From assembly GCF_024178315.1 (NCBI RefSeq), contig NZ_JAMZIK010000057.1, forward strand, positions 1 to 64,000: a stretch of 64,000 nt of DNA, read 5' to 3'. Shown here one piece after another: positions 52,740 through 62,440 of this stretch (positions are counted from its first letter, which is position 1; the number at the start of each line of letters is the position of its first letter). A program made the position numbers and the translations under genes. Below the pieces are notes generated by a model that ran no database searches, was not told the DNA's origin, and saw nothing but the letters and a program-made list of their open reading frames with translations. Origin of the DNA: Siccirubricoccus soli (lineage in GTDB: Bacteria > Pseudomonadota > Alphaproteobacteria > Acetobacterales > Acetobacteraceae).

Positions 52740-54233
52740 CTACCGGTTGGCGCCGGGGCGCAGGCGCAGGCCGGGGCGGAGCTTGGTGAAGGGAAGCACG
52801 GCCGGATCGGCCACCACCGGGCCAGGGGCGGCCACGACGATCACCTTCTCCGCGATCGGCTGGAAATGCGCGCGGAAATGCACGCTGCTCTTCAGCGCCA
52901 GGATTTTCTGCGCCGCGGGCTCCACGCCGATATGGGTGAACAGCGCCTGGTCCAGCGCCTGCACCTTCCGCGTCACCACGATGACGCGGACGCCGGAGGA
53001 CACCCGGATCAGCGCCGTCGGGCCGAGATCGATCGGGTTGCCCTTGGACATGGGGCCGGTGCCGGTGAAGCGGCCATCCGTCAGCGCCTCCACCACGGCC
53101 GTCACCGCCAGCGGCACGCCATCGCTCTTGCCACCCAAGGAAAGCTGCACAGTGGCGCCCACCCCCGCCGCATGGCAGGCGGCGGCGCTCTCGGCGTCGT
53201 TGATCAGGCCGAGCACCGCCCCCTGGGCATCCTGCCGGATCAGCTCCGCCAGCAGGCCCGTGGTGTCGCCATGGCCGCCGCCGCCGGGATTGTCCTGGGT
53301 ATCGGCCATGACGATGGGACGGCTGGCGCCGCGGGCCAGGGCGATGGCTTCCGCCACCCCTTCCTCCGCGCTGGCGACGCCGCCGGCGAAATCCGGCTCC
53401 CGCGCATCCATCCACGTCTTCAGCCCGGCGACGGCCAGCTGCGCCGCCTCCGGCGTCTCGGCATAGGCGGCGATGGCGACGCCGCAGCCGGGGAAATCCG
53501 CATAGGGGAAGCCGAAGCAGAAGGCGAGCTCGGCGCAGCCATGCAGCTTTTCCAGCCGCGCCCGCTCCGCCAGCACGTCGGCCATGGGCGAGACCAGGGT
53601 GCATTGCATGGTCAGCGGGATGAGGAAGTCGATCTCCGCGAAAGCGCGCGCCCAGGGCCTGCCGCGCTTGATCCGCTCCAGCAGCAGCCGCGAGGCCTGG
53701 GCGCCGGCGGGCTTCATGTCCACATGCGGATAGGTGCGGTAGGGCACCAGCGCATCCGCCAGCTCCACCATCCGCCGCGTCATATTGGCATGCGGGTCGA
53801 GGCTGACGGTAATGGGCAGCTCCTCCCCCACCACGGCGCGGATGCGGCGCAGCAGCTCGCCCTCGGCATCGTCATGCCCCACCGCCACCATGGCGCCGTG
53901 CAGTTCCAGATAGATGCCGTCCAGCGGCGCCTGCTCCAGCGCGTCCGACAGCTCCGCCACCAGCAGCGCGGCGATGCGCTCGAAGGCCTCGGCGGTGACC
54001 GGGCCGGCCGGGTTGGCGAAGCACCAGGTCAGCGGCACCAGCTCGGCGCCGGCCGCCTCCAGCACCTCGATGGCGCCGGCGGTGGGGACGCTGGTCGGGC
54101 GGATGGTCTCGATCAGCGTCGCGCCGCGCTGCAGCCCGGGGAAGCCGCCGGGTTTGAGGAACTCCCGCCAGCCGGTCGGCAGCGGGGCGAAGGAATGGCT
54201 CTCGTGCTGGAAGCCGGCAATGGCGATGCGCAT
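52740..54233 (-). CDS. M81 family metallopeptidase (MlrC-like)
   Basis: This 497-residue protein is of the MlrC family, first known from microcystin breakdown. The N-terminal M81 domain opens RIAIAGFQHESHSFAPLPTGWREFL, with LDGIYLELHGAMVAVGHDDAEGELLRRIR, LPITVSLDPHANMTRRMVELADALVPYRTYPHVDMK holding the zinc ligands. The C-terminal MlrC domain includes IVMADTQDNPGGGGHGDTTGLLAELIR and GPTALIRVSSGVRVIVVTRKVQALDQALFTHIGVEP. It is last in a four-gene hydrolase operon, 3 bp after the M20 gene upstream. Confidence 0.9.
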   Translation of the reverse strand: MRIAIAGFQHESHSFAPLPTGWREFLKPGGFPGLQRGATLIETIRPTSVPTAGAIEVLEAAGAELVPLTWCFANPAGPVTAEAFERIAALLVAELSDALEQAPLDGIYLELHGAMVAVGHDDAEGELLRRIRAVVGEELPITVSLDPHANMTRRMVELADALVPYRTYPHVDMKPAGAQASRLLLERIKRGRPWARAFAEIDFLIPLTMQCTLVSPMADVLAERARLEKLHGCAELAFCFGFPYADFPGCGVAIAAYAETPEAAQLAVAGLKTWMDAREPDFAGGVASAEEGVAEAIALARGASRPIVMADTQDNPGGGGHGDTTGLLAELIRQDAQGAVLGLINDAESAAACHAAGVGATVQLSLGGKSDGVPLAVTAVVEALTDGRFTGTGPMSKGNPIDLGPTALIRVSSGVRVIVVTRKVQALDQALFTHIGVEPAAQKILALKSSVHFRAHFQPIAEKVIVVAAPGPVVADPAVLPFTKLRPGLRLRPGANR

Positions 54234-54236
54234 GAA

Positions 54237-55478
54237 TCAACTCGCGGCGTTGGCAGTTTCGATCACGGCCTCCGCCAGCACCCTGAGGCCGATCTCCGCC
54301 CAATCGCGGGAGATGGATTCGGTCGGGTGGTGGCTGATGCCGCCATGGCAGGGGATGAAGAGCATGACGGCCGGCATGCGGGACGCTGCGTGATAGGCGT
54401 CATGCCCCGCGCCGGAGAGCATGTCGCGGTGCTTCGCGCCATGCCGCGCGGCCGCCGCGCGCAGCCTGGCGGCCAGGGCGGCGTCAAACTCCACCCGCGG
54501 GAAGGCCCAGTAGGTCTCGCGCGAGACGGTGACGCGACGGCGCGTGGCAATGGCAGCCCACTCTTCTTCCGCCATGGCCCATAGCGCCTGCAAGGTCCCG
54601 GTCAAGGGGTGCCGATAATCCATGGCGAAGCGGGCGCCGCCCGGCACCACGCCATCCGCGCCCGGCTCCACGATCAGGCGGTTGACCGTGCAGCGGCCCT
54701 CCGGCGCACGGGCGAGCAGGATGCGCTCGGCGGCGACCATCATCTCGGCCGCCGCCAGCAGCGCGTCCTGGCGCATCTCCATCGGCGTGGTGCCGGCATG
54801 GCTGTCCTTGCCGCGCACGCTCACCATGGCACGCTCCGTGGCGAAGCCGCCGGTGACGATGCCGAGATCATAGCCCTCGGCCTCGAGGACCGGCCCCTGC
54901 TCGATATGCGCCTCGAAATAGGCGGCGGCATTGCGCAGCGCGGCGGGATCGGCAGGGCCGGCCCAGCCGGTGCGCGCCAGCGCATCGCCATAGCGCTCGC
55001 CATCATCGATGGCGCGGCGGTCGAGCACCTCGGCCTCGGACAGCACGCCCATGGCGCCGGCGGCGCCGATCATGCTGGGCGAGAAGCGGCAGCCCTCCTC
55101 GCTGGTCCAGTTGACCAGCACGATGGGCGCCTCCGTCACCGTCCCCGCCTCATGCAGCGCATGGAGGATTTCGAGGCCCGCCAGCACGCCATAGGGGCCA
55201 TCGAATTTCCCGCCCGTCGGCTGGGTGTCCAGGTGGCTACCGACCAGCACCGGCTTGCGCGCGGGGTCCCTGCCCTCCCGCCGCAGCGCCATGTTGCCCA
55301 GGCGATCGACGCTGAGTGTCAGCCCGATCTCCTGGCCCCAACGCGCCAGCAGGGCCCGTGCCTCGCCATCCAGGGCGGAGAGCGCCGGGCGGTTGTTGCC
55401 GCCCTCCGGCGTGGCGCCGATGCGCGCCATCGCCATCAGGCTGTCCCAGAGCCGGTCGACGGAGAGTGGCAGGTTCAT
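54237..55478 (-). CDS. M20 family N-carbamoyl amino acid/allantoate amidohydrolase, copy 1
   Basis: This 413-residue binuclear metallo-hydrolase is of the carbamoylase/allantoate amidohydrolase group. GSHLDTQPTGGKFDGPYGVLAGLEIL provides His and Asp metal ligands, VLVNWTSEEGCRFSPSMIGA the Glu pair, YFEAHIEQGPVLE a His, and the C-terminal HDAYHAA and CHGGISHHPTESIS the last ligands and substrate contacts. Strong similarity to the neighbouring upstream gene suggests tandem duplication. The ATG at 55478 overlaps the stop of that gene (ATGA). Confidence 0.9.
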   Translation of the reverse strand: MNLPLSVDRLWDSLMAMARIGATPEGGNNRPALSALDGEARALLARWGQEIGLTLSVDRLGNMALRREGRDPARKPVLVGSHLDTQPTGGKFDGPYGVLAGLEILHALHEAGTVTEAPIVLVNWTSEEGCRFSPSMIGAAGAMGVLSEAEVLDRRAIDDGERYGDALARTGWAGPADPAALRNAAAYFEAHIEQGPVLEAEGYDLGIVTGGFATERAMVSVRGKDSHAGTTPMEMRQDALLAAAEMMVAAERILLARAPEGRCTVNRLIVEPGADGVVPGGARFAMDYRHPLTGTLQALWAMAEEEWAAIATRRRVTVSRETYWAFPRVEFDAALAARLRAAAARHGAKHRDMLSGAGHDAYHAASRMPAVMLFIPCHGGISHHPTESISRDWAEIGLRVLAEAVIETANAAS

Positions 55479-56731
55479 GGCTTGACGAGACCGGCCGCTG
55501 CCAGCGCGGCATCCGCCAGCACCTGCATGCCGGCCGTCGCCCATTCCGGCGTGATGCTCTCCGCCTCATTGTGCGAGAGCCCGCCATGGCAGGGGCAGAA
55601 GACCATCACCGTCGGCACCTTGCGCGCCATATAGACGGCGTCATGGCCGATGGCGGTCGGCATCTCCTGGTATTTCAGCCCGCGGGCGACGGCGGCGTTG
55701 CGCGCATGAGCGACGAGGCCGGCATCGAAGGGCGTCAGCGGCGAGTGCCAGAAGGGGGTGACGGTGGCTGTCACCTTGCGCGCCGCGCTGATCTCGGCCG
55801 CCCGCGCCGTCAGCGCCTCGCCCATCCGCGCCAGTGCCTCGGGGTCGCTGTGGCGGAAATCGACGCTGAAGAAGACCCGGCTGGGCGCGACATTGCGAGA
55901 GGCGGGATAGACCTCCACCACCCCCACCGTGCCGCGGCCCTTCTCGCCATTCGGCGCCAGGGTCGTCAGCGCGATCTCCTCCACCGCCGCGATCAGCGGC
56001 GCCGCCGCCATCATCGCATCCCGCCGCCCGGCCATGGGGGAGCCGCCATGCGCCTCCTCGCCCTCCACCACCACCTCGAACCAGCTCTGCGCCAGGGCAT
56101 GGGTGACGATGCCGACATCGAGCCCGGCATCCTCCAGCAGCTTGCCCTGCTCGATGTGCAATTCGAGATAGGCGCCGACCTTCTGCAATTCCGCCGGATC
56201 GGCGCTGCCCTGCCAGCCGATGCGCTTCAGCTCCTCGCCGAACACCGCGCCGGCGGCGTCGCGCTTGGCCAGTACCTCCGCCTCGGTGAAGATGCCCATG
56301 GCAGCGCCGCTGCCCATCATGGGGGGCGCGAAGCGGGCGCCTTCCTCGTTGGTCCAGTTGATGAGCAGCAGCGGCGCCTCGGTCTCGGCCCCCGCCTCAT
56401 GCAACGCCCGCATCACCTCCAGCCCCGCCAGCACGCCGAGCACGCCGTCGAACTTCCCGCCGGTCGGCTGGGTGTCCAGATGGCTGCCGATGGCGATGGG
56501 GGCGCGGGTCGGGTCGCGCCCCTCCCGCCGGAACACCATGTTGCCGAGGCGGTCCACGCTGAGCGTCAGGCCACAGGCCTCGCCCCATTTGCGGAACAGC
56601 GCGCGGCCTTCGGCATCGACATCCGTCAGGGTCTGGCGGTTGCTGCCGCCCTTCGGCGTGCCGCCGATCTTCGCCATCTCCATCAGGCTGTCCCAGAGAC
56701 GTGCTCCGGAAAGCGGCAGATTCGTACTCAT
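55475..56731 (-). CDS. M20 family N-carbamoyl amino acid/allantoate amidohydrolase, copy 2
   Basis: This is a 418-residue paralogue of the gene downstream, with the same landmarks: GSHLDTQPTGGKFDGVLGVLAGLEVM, LLINWTNEEGARFAPPMMGS, YLELHIEQGKLLEDAGLDVGIV, HDAVYMARKVPTVMVFCPCHGGLSHNEAES. It differs in the substrate region, for example WFEVVVEGEEAHGGSPMAGRRDAMMAAAPLIAAVEE against SVRGKDSHAGTTPMEMRQDALLAAAEMMVAAER, so specificities may differ. It overlaps the DapE-like gene upstream by 4 bp. Confidence 0.9.
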   Translation of the reverse strand: MSTNLPLSGARLWDSLMEMAKIGGTPKGGSNRQTLTDVDAEGRALFRKWGEACGLTLSVDRLGNMVFRREGRDPTRAPIAIGSHLDTQPTGGKFDGVLGVLAGLEVMRALHEAGAETEAPLLLINWTNEEGARFAPPMMGSGAAMGIFTEAEVLAKRDAAGAVFGEELKRIGWQGSADPAELQKVGAYLELHIEQGKLLEDAGLDVGIVTHALAQSWFEVVVEGEEAHGGSPMAGRRDAMMAAAPLIAAVEEIALTTLAPNGEKGRGTVGVVEVYPASRNVAPSRVFFSVDFRHSDPEALARMGEALTARAAEISAARKVTATVTPFWHSPLTPFDAGLVAHARNAAVARGLKYQEMPTAIGHDAVYMARKVPTVMVFCPCHGGLSHNEAESITPEWATAGMQVLADAALAAAGLVKP

Positions 56732-58011
56732 CTCTTCTCCACTCCGCACCACTCCGCCATCGCCGATGCGATGGTCCTGGTGATGCCATGCATGCTGTCC
56801 AGCCCGACATTCTCGTCGATGCCGTGGATATCGACCGCATCCGGCCCGAAGCAGGCGACGGGCGTCCCCTGATAGAGCTGGAAGAAGCGGCCATCGGTCA
56901 GGCCCGTCGCCGGGTAGTCGCGCAGCGTGCCACCAGTCGCCTCGGCGTGGCTGCGCCGGGCCAGCTTCACGATCTCGGCCTCGGTGTCGAACAGGCAGGG
57001 ATCGGCCATGAAGCCCTTGAACTCCAGCTTCACCTGCGCGCCGCGCAGCCTCTCATGCCGTTTCGCCTGTTCCACGATGCGCTCGATATCGGCCCTGGTC
57101 TGCGCCGCCGTGGTGCCGAGCATCACCCCGACGCGCAGCCCGATGCGGCAGCGCGTGGCGACGCTGCTGTTCCACTCCCCGCCCTCGATGGTGCCGAGAT
57201 TGACGTTCACCGGGTGGTTGTTGCCGTGGAAGGCCGGGTGGATCCGCTCCGCCCGGTTCATCTCCGCCTCATACGTCTTGAAGGCAGCGGCGATGATGCT
57301 GGCGGCCTCGATGGCGTTCAGCCCGGCCTGCATCTCCCGCACATGCGCCGGCCGGCCGCTGACCGTGACCCAGGCCCAGACGACGCCGACTTCCGCGGTG
57401 TAGAGCGCCTCCACCCCCGGCCCCGGCTCCGGGATGATGACAGCATCGGGTTTCGGCAGGGCGAGCATGGTGGCCAGGGCGCCATTGCCGCTGCATTCCT
57501 CCTCGATCACCGCCTGCAGCTGCACTTCGGCGGCCGGCTGCAGCCCGGCCAGGGCGAAGGCCCTGAAGGCCGCGCAGTAACTGACGATGCCGGCCTTCAT
57601 GTCGCCGGCGCCGCGGCCATAGATGCGGCCATTGCGGATCGATGGCTCATAGGGCGGCGTTTCCCACATATCGGCCGCGCCCTCTGGCACCACATCCACA
57701 TGGCCCTGCAGCGCCAGGCTCCGGCCCTTCGCCGCGCGCGGACGATGGATCGCCGCCACATTGTCCCGCCCTTCATAGGGAATGAGCGGCGGCGAAAAGC
57801 CGGGATGGTCGCGCAGCTTCTCCGGCTCCACCGGTATGCGCTGCGGCGCGAGGCCCAGCCCCTCATAGATCCGCGCCATCTCGTTCAGCGCCGAGGCCTC
57901 GTTACCCAGGGTGGAGGGGCAGCGGACCAGGCGGGAGAGGGTCTCCACTTCCCAGTCGCGCAGCGAATCGACCGCCTCCAGGATGGCGCGGCGCGCCCCG
58001 TGGTCCAGCAT
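56728..58011 (-). CDS. ArgE/DapE family deacylase
   Basis: This M20 metallo-deacylase has 427 residues. LALQGHVDVVPEGAADMWETPPYEPSIRNGRIYGRGAGDMKAGIVSYCAAFRAF has the first zinc ligands, QAVIEEECSGNGALATMLA the catalytic Glu pair, and PVACFGPDAVDIHGIDENVGLDSMHGITRTIASAMAEWCG the C-terminal His. It is first of the minus-strand hydrolase operon. Acting with the two carbamoylase-type enzymes and M81, it could free amino acids from N-acyl or N-carbamoyl forms. Confidence 0.91.
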   Translation of the reverse strand: MLDHGARRAILEAVDSLRDWEVETLSRLVRCPSTLGNEASALNEMARIYEGLGLAPQRIPVEPEKLRDHPGFSPPLIPYEGRDNVAAIHRPRAAKGRSLALQGHVDVVPEGAADMWETPPYEPSIRNGRIYGRGAGDMKAGIVSYCAAFRAFALAGLQPAAEVQLQAVIEEECSGNGALATMLALPKPDAVIIPEPGPGVEALYTAEVGVVWAWVTVSGRPAHVREMQAGLNAIEAASIIAAAFKTYEAEMNRAERIHPAFHGNNHPVNVNLGTIEGGEWNSSVATRCRIGLRVGVMLGTTAAQTRADIERIVEQAKRHERLRGAQVKLEFKGFMADPCLFDTEAEIVKLARRSHAEATGGTLRDYPATGLTDGRFFQLYQGTPVACFGPDAVDIHGIDENVGLDSMHGITRTIASAMAEWCGVEKR

Positions 58012-58635
58012 TTCCGTCCCTCGCTATCTTGCCGGCGGAGTCCAACCGCTTCCGGGGAGCCTGTCCAGCAAATGCCGCGTCGGGGCGTGCCGCGACGCGG
58101 CTGGCACCATGGCCAGCGGCGCCTGCCACACTGCGCGGCAGCACCGCATGGCGGTGGCGCAGCCGGCGGCGCCCGCCATAGCGGCGGCGCCACGCGCGAT
58201 GCGCCTCGCCGCGGTGCCGTGCCGGTACCGGCTCTGTCGGATCAGCGTCAGCGCCTGCCTCCGCCTGGCCGCGCTTGCCGCATCGGCCATCGCTCCCACC
58301 GAGGCCCAGGACAGCCCACTGCCGCGGAACCTGCGGCCGGCGATCGAGACAGGGTGCTGCCTGTCCATGTTCCCCCGCAGCATCAGCAGCCCAGCCTTCA
58401 GCACCGTGACCGGGAGCGCGCCGCGCCATGGGCGCGCAGCGGCATGGGCCTTGCTGCAGCGGCCATCGGGCCTCGTTGCGGGATCTGCATTGCCACTCCC
58501 CGGTGTTGGGGGCCCGCCTTGATGGCCGCCTTCCCAAGGGAGAGGGAACGCGACCACCACCAGCCGGCCTGCCCTGAGCATGCGAATACCGTGCCGGGTG
58601 TTCCCGTAGCGCGCGGCAAAGGCTAGCCTATACGG
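58012..58635. other. Long gap without a convincing gene
   Basis: This 624-bp stretch lies between two divergent genes. Open frames run across it on both strands, but all have Arg/Ala/Pro-rich composition, no recognised motif and no good ribosome site. It could hold a degraded gene beyond recognition, plus promoters for the hydrolase operon and the deacetylase gene. There are no tRNA-like or repeat signatures. Confidence 0.5.
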
Positions 58636-59673
58636 ATGCGCGCCTTCTTCCATCCGGACCAGCGGCTGCACACGCCGCGCTTCTTCCTCATGCGCGGCCA
58701 GATCCGGCCGAATTTCGAGGTCCCTCCGCGCACCGAGGCGCTGCTGGAGGGGCTCGCGGCGCTGCGCCTGGTGCCGGAGACGCCCGCCCTGCCCTCGCGC
58801 ACCCTGCTCGAGACCGTGCACGCGCCGGACTATCTCGACTACCTGGCGGGCGCCGCCGCCGCCTGGGCCGCCCTGCCAGATGCGGGGCCTGAAGTGGTGC
58901 CCAATATGCACGCGACGGCCGACGCGCTCGCCAACGGTGCGCGCCGGCCGGAGAGCATTGTCGGCCAGGCCGCCTGGTACAGCGCGGACAATGCCTGCCC
59001 GATCGGCCCCGGCACCTGGGAAGCCAGCCTCGCCGCCGCCGGCACCGCCCTGGCCGCGGCGGCGGAGGCGGCGGCCGGCCGCACCGCCTATGCACTCTGC
59101 CGCCCGCCCGGTCACCACGCCTACCGGGCACGGGCGGGCGGCCATTGCTACCTCAACAACACCGCGCTGGCGGTGGAGGCGCTGCGGCGCGCCGGGGCGA
59201 AGCGCATCGCGACAATCGACATCGACAGCCACCACGGCAACGGCACCCAGGGCCTCTTCTGGGAGGATGGCGGGGTCTTCACCTTCTCCGTCCATGGCGA
59301 CCCGCACCGCTACTACCCTTTCTTCACCGGCCATGCCGAGGAGCGCGGCGCCGGCGCGGGCGAGGGGCTGAACCTCAACGCCCCCCTCCCCTTCGGCACC
59401 GGCGACGAGGCCTGGCTGGAGGCCATCCGCAGCGGCATCGCCGCGGCGCAGCGCTTCGGCGCGGAGGCGCTGGTGGTCTCCCTCGGCTTCGATGCCAGCG
59501 AGCATGAGCCGCTGAACGCCCTCTCCGTCACGGCCGATGGCTTCGCCCGAGCCGGCGCCCTGCTGGGCAGCATGAAGCGGCCGACGGCGATCATTCAGGA
59601 AGGTGGCTATTGCGTCGACTGGCTGGGGCGGCTGCTGGAACGCTTCCTCGCCGGCTGGGGAGAGGCGGCATGA
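58636..59673 (+). CDS. Histone deacetylase family protein (acetylpolyamine amidohydrolase-like)
   Basis: This zinc amidohydrolase of the HDAC fold has 345 residues. The active-site HH pair is in CRPPGHHAYRARAGGHCYLNN, metal Asp and His in IATIDIDSHHGNGTQGLFWEDGGVFTFSVHGDP, and the second Asp in VVSLGFDASEHEPLNALSVTADGF. The QIRPNFEVPPRTEALLEGL region resembles bacterial AphA enzymes that deacetylate acetylated polyamines. The ATGA at the stop starts the dipeptidase gene. Confidence 0.9.
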   Translation: MRAFFHPDQRLHTPRFFLMRGQIRPNFEVPPRTEALLEGLAALRLVPETPALPSRTLLETVHAPDYLDYLAGAAAAWAALPDAGPEVVPNMHATADALANGARRPESIVGQAAWYSADNACPIGPGTWEASLAAAGTALAAAAEAAAGRTAYALCRPPGHHAYRARAGGHCYLNNTALAVEALRRAGAKRIATIDIDSHHGNGTQGLFWEDGGVFTFSVHGDPHRYYPFFTGHAEERGAGAGEGLNLNAPLPFGTGDEAWLEAIRSGIAAAQRFGAEALVVSLGFDASEHEPLNALSVTADGFARAGALLGSMKRPTAIIQEGGYCVDWLGRLLERFLAGWGEAA

Positions 59674-60659
59674 GCCTCCTCACCCTCGACACCCATGTCG
59701 ATATCCGCTGGCCGGAGCCGCCCGACCCGCTGACGGAATCCACCCAGCAGGTGGATTTTCCGAAGATGGCGCGGGGCGGGATGCAGGCCGCCATCTTCAT
59801 CGCCTATGTGCCACAGGGGAAGCGGGACGCAGCCGGCCATGCCGCCGCGGCGGAGCGGGCCGAGGCGATGCTGCGCCACATCCGCGCCCGCGCCGATGGC
59901 ATGGCGCGCCGCTTCTGCACCACGCCCGAGGAGCTGGAAGCCTGCCACGCGGCCGGCGCGCTCGGCGTGCTCTCGGCGGTGGAGAACGGCTATGCCATGG
60001 GCCATGACCTCGGCGCGCCGGCGCGCTGGCGGGCCCTCGGCGCCTGCTACCTGACGCTGACGCATGACGGGCATAACGACCTCTCGGACAGTGCGCGGCC
60101 GAAGCCGGCGCTGGGCGACGTGCCGGAGGAGCATGGCGGCCTCTCCCCGCTCGGCCGGCAGGCGATCGCGGCGCTGAACGCGGCCGGGATGCTGGTGGAT
60201 GTCTCCCATGTCTCGAAGCGCGGCATGCTGCAGGCGGCGGATCTCTCCCGCGCCCCGATCGTCGCGACCCACACCGCCTGCCGCGCCCTCTGCGACCACC
60301 CGCGTGGCATCGATGACGAGCAACTGGACGTACTGAAGGCCGTCGGCGGCCTGGCGCAAATCACCGCCGTTCCCGCCTTCCTTCGCCGCATGCCGGATGG
60401 CGAGAAGAACCCGGCCAGCGTCGAGGACATGGCGGCGCATGTCGATCACGCCGTGCGCCGCATCGGCATCGAGCATGTCGGGGTCAGCTCCGATTTCGAT
60501 GGCGGCGGCGGCGTCATCGGCTGGCGCGATGCCTCGGAGACGAACGGGCTGACGGTGGCGCTGCGCGCCCGCGGCTATGGCGAGCGGGAGCTGGGGCTGC
60601 TGTGGAGCGGGAATTTCCTGCGGCTCTGGCGGCAGGCGCTGGCACTCGCCGCGCGGTAG
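59670..60659 (+). CDS. Membrane dipeptidase (peptidase M19) family protein
   Basis: This TIM-barrel dipeptidase has 329 residues. LDTHVDIRWPEPPDPL holds the first ligand pair, in place of the usual DGHxDL. VLSAVENGYAMGHDLGAPARWRALGACYLTLTHDGHNDLSDSA, AGMLVDVSHVSKRGMLQAADLSRAPIVATHTACRALCDHPRGIDDEQL and EHVGVSSDFDGGG complete the binuclear zinc and substrate sites. It has no signal peptide, so it is probably cytoplasmic. Coupled by 4-bp overlap with the deacetylase gene. Confidence 0.91.
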   Translation: MSLLTLDTHVDIRWPEPPDPLTESTQQVDFPKMARGGMQAAIFIAYVPQGKRDAAGHAAAAERAEAMLRHIRARADGMARRFCTTPEELEACHAAGALGVLSAVENGYAMGHDLGAPARWRALGACYLTLTHDGHNDLSDSARPKPALGDVPEEHGGLSPLGRQAIAALNAAGMLVDVSHVSKRGMLQAADLSRAPIVATHTACRALCDHPRGIDDEQLDVLKAVGGLAQITAVPAFLRRMPDGEKNPASVEDMAAHVDHAVRRIGIEHVGVSSDFDGGGGVIGWRDASETNGLTVALRARGYGERELGLLWSGNFLRLWRQALALAAR

Positions 60660-61013
60660 CCGCCGCGGCGGCTGGCCATTTCCCTTCCGCTTGGGCGCAG
60701 CGTCCTCGACAAAGGGCCGCGACAGCCGCGGGACCGCCCGGGTGGTCCGTTGATGCATCCCGCTCCGGCGGCCCGCGCCGTTCCGTAGACCGGCTTGACG
60801 AGGCCGGCAGCCCTGACGAGCCGGCTGGCGCATCTGGCGCGGTGACGCCCCGCCAGGCCGGCCCGGGGCCGCTCCCTGACCGGCCCCATGCCGGCCACGC
60901 GACCGACCGATCCACAGGCATGCGGCCGGCAAGTCTTTGAGTCCGGCGCGCCACCGCCACGCCAACCCTGCGCGCGATACCCAGCCCGGAACCTCGGCAC
61001 GTTCCGCTGGGCA
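60660..61013. other. Gap between convergent genes, nothing recognised
   Basis: This 354-bp GC-rich stretch lies between the dipeptidase and binding-protein genes, which converge. I find no gene, no T-run terminator, and no member of repeat families A-C. Many CCGGC-type short inverted motifs occur, as expected for the composition. Confidence 0.5.
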
Positions 61014-62240
61014 TCAGCTTCGCGCGTAGGGGCAGCCGCCCTCCGATACAGGCCGGAACGCCTCCTCCGCCGGAGTGGTGGCCACCAGCTTCAGGTAGTC
61101 CCAGCCGCCGCGGCTCTCGGCCGGGGCCTTGGCCTGGAACAGATAGGTGGGGTGCAGCTTCCGCCCATCCTCCCGCCCCCGGCCGGGGCCGAAGGCGTCG
61201 GCATCGGTCGGCATCGCCTTCATCGCCTGCACCGCCTCAAGCCCCGAAGCCTTCGCCCGTGCCGGGCCGATGGCGGCTGCCGCCTTCAGGTAGTGCAGCA
61301 CCACGGAATAGCACTGGAACTGCACGCTGTTCGGCCAGTGGCCGTTCGGCAGTTTCGGCTGCAGCCGGGACGTCAGCGCCCGGGTCCGGTCATTCAGGTC
61401 CCAGTAGCTGCTCTCCGTCAGCGTCAGCCCCTGCGCCGAATGCAGGCCCAGCGTGTGGACGTCCACGATGAAGCCGATCATGGCGGCCACCCGGATGTTG
61501 CGCCCGGCCAGACCGAATTCCTGCCCCTGCTTCACGCAATTGATCATGTCCGTGCCGGCATTGCACAGTGCGATGACATCCGGCCGCGTCGCCGCGGCGG
61601 AGACGAGGAAGGAGGAGAAATCGGTCGTCGTCGGGAAGGGATAGACGGAGGCGCCGACCACCTCGCCGCCGAAGCTCCGCACCACCCGCGTCACCTCCCG
61701 CTGCACCGAATGGCCGAAGGCGTAGTCGGCGGTGATGCAGTACCAACGCTTCGCCCCCGCCTTGGCCAGCGCCCCACCGGTGGAACGGGCATTGGCCCAG
61801 CTATCGGTGGTCCAGTGCACGGTGTTGGGACCGCATTGCGGGCCGGTGATGTCCACCGAGGCGCCGCCGCTGTTGAGCTGGACCTTGTTCTTTTCCCGCG
61901 CCAGCCCGTTCAGCGCCAGGGCGATGGCGCTGTTGTTCACGTCCGTCACCGCGTCCACCTCCTCGCGGTCGAACCATTGGCGGACGATGTTCAGCCCGAC
62001 ATCGGCCTTGTTCTGGTGGTCGGCCTGCAGGATCTCCACCCGGAGGCCGGCAGAGGCGGCAAAATCCTGCACCGCCTGGCGGGCGGCGGCGACGCAGCCC
62101 GGTCCGCTGATGTCGCGATAGGGGCCGGACATGTCCGTCATCACGCCGATGCGGATCACCGGCGCCTGCGCCCGGGCCCGCCCTGCACCACCGATGGCCG
62201 CCGCGCCGAGCGCCAGCGCGCCCCGCCTCGAGAAGTCCAT
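61014..62240 (-). CDS. Branched-chain amino acid-type ABC transporter substrate-binding protein
   Basis: This periplasmic binding protein of the LivJ/Leu-Ile-Val type has 408 residues. The start MDFSRRGALALGAAAIGGAGRARAQ has SRRGAL, a likely Tat signal. VIRIGVMTDMSGPYRDISGPGCVAAARQAVQDF opens the first lobe and YPFPTTTDFSSFLVSAAATRPDVIALCNAGTDMINCVKQGQEFGL is in the second. The ATG at 62240 is chosen over 62297 because the signal then starts properly. Neither permease nor ATPase genes adjoin. Ligands may be amino acids, amides or aromatic acids. Confidence 0.9.
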   Translation of the reverse strand: MDFSRRGALALGAAAIGGAGRARAQAPVIRIGVMTDMSGPYRDISGPGCVAAARQAVQDFAASAGLRVEILQADHQNKADVGLNIVRQWFDREEVDAVTDVNNSAIALALNGLAREKNKVQLNSGGASVDITGPQCGPNTVHWTTDSWANARSTGGALAKAGAKRWYCITADYAFGHSVQREVTRVVRSFGGEVVGASVYPFPTTTDFSSFLVSAAATRPDVIALCNAGTDMINCVKQGQEFGLAGRNIRVAAMIGFIVDVHTLGLHSAQGLTLTESSYWDLNDRTRALTSRLQPKLPNGHWPNSVQFQCYSVVLHYLKAAAAIGPARAKASGLEAVQAMKAMPTDADAFGPGRGREDGRKLHPTYLFQAKAPAESRGGWDYLKLVATTPAEEAFRPVSEGGCPYARS

Positions 62241-62440
62241 ACGTTCGCCTCCCTTCCTGTTCTGGCCCTGCAGGGCCGGCCTGACGGTCCGCGGCATGGC
62301 ATTGTCGACGCGGCCACCGGTCTCATTGCTTGCATTCCCCGCCGCTCCCGCACGGGCCAGATCCGGCCGCAGGGGAAGGCAGGTGATCAGGCTGGAACGG
62401 ATGCCGGCCCGGATTCAAGCGTGGCATGACAAGCGGGGCC

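Noticed and set aside
57911-58522. A 203-codon plus-strand frame in the gap at 58 kb
   Set aside because: It begins antisense inside the DapE-like gene and has shadow-like composition; no recognisable domain.
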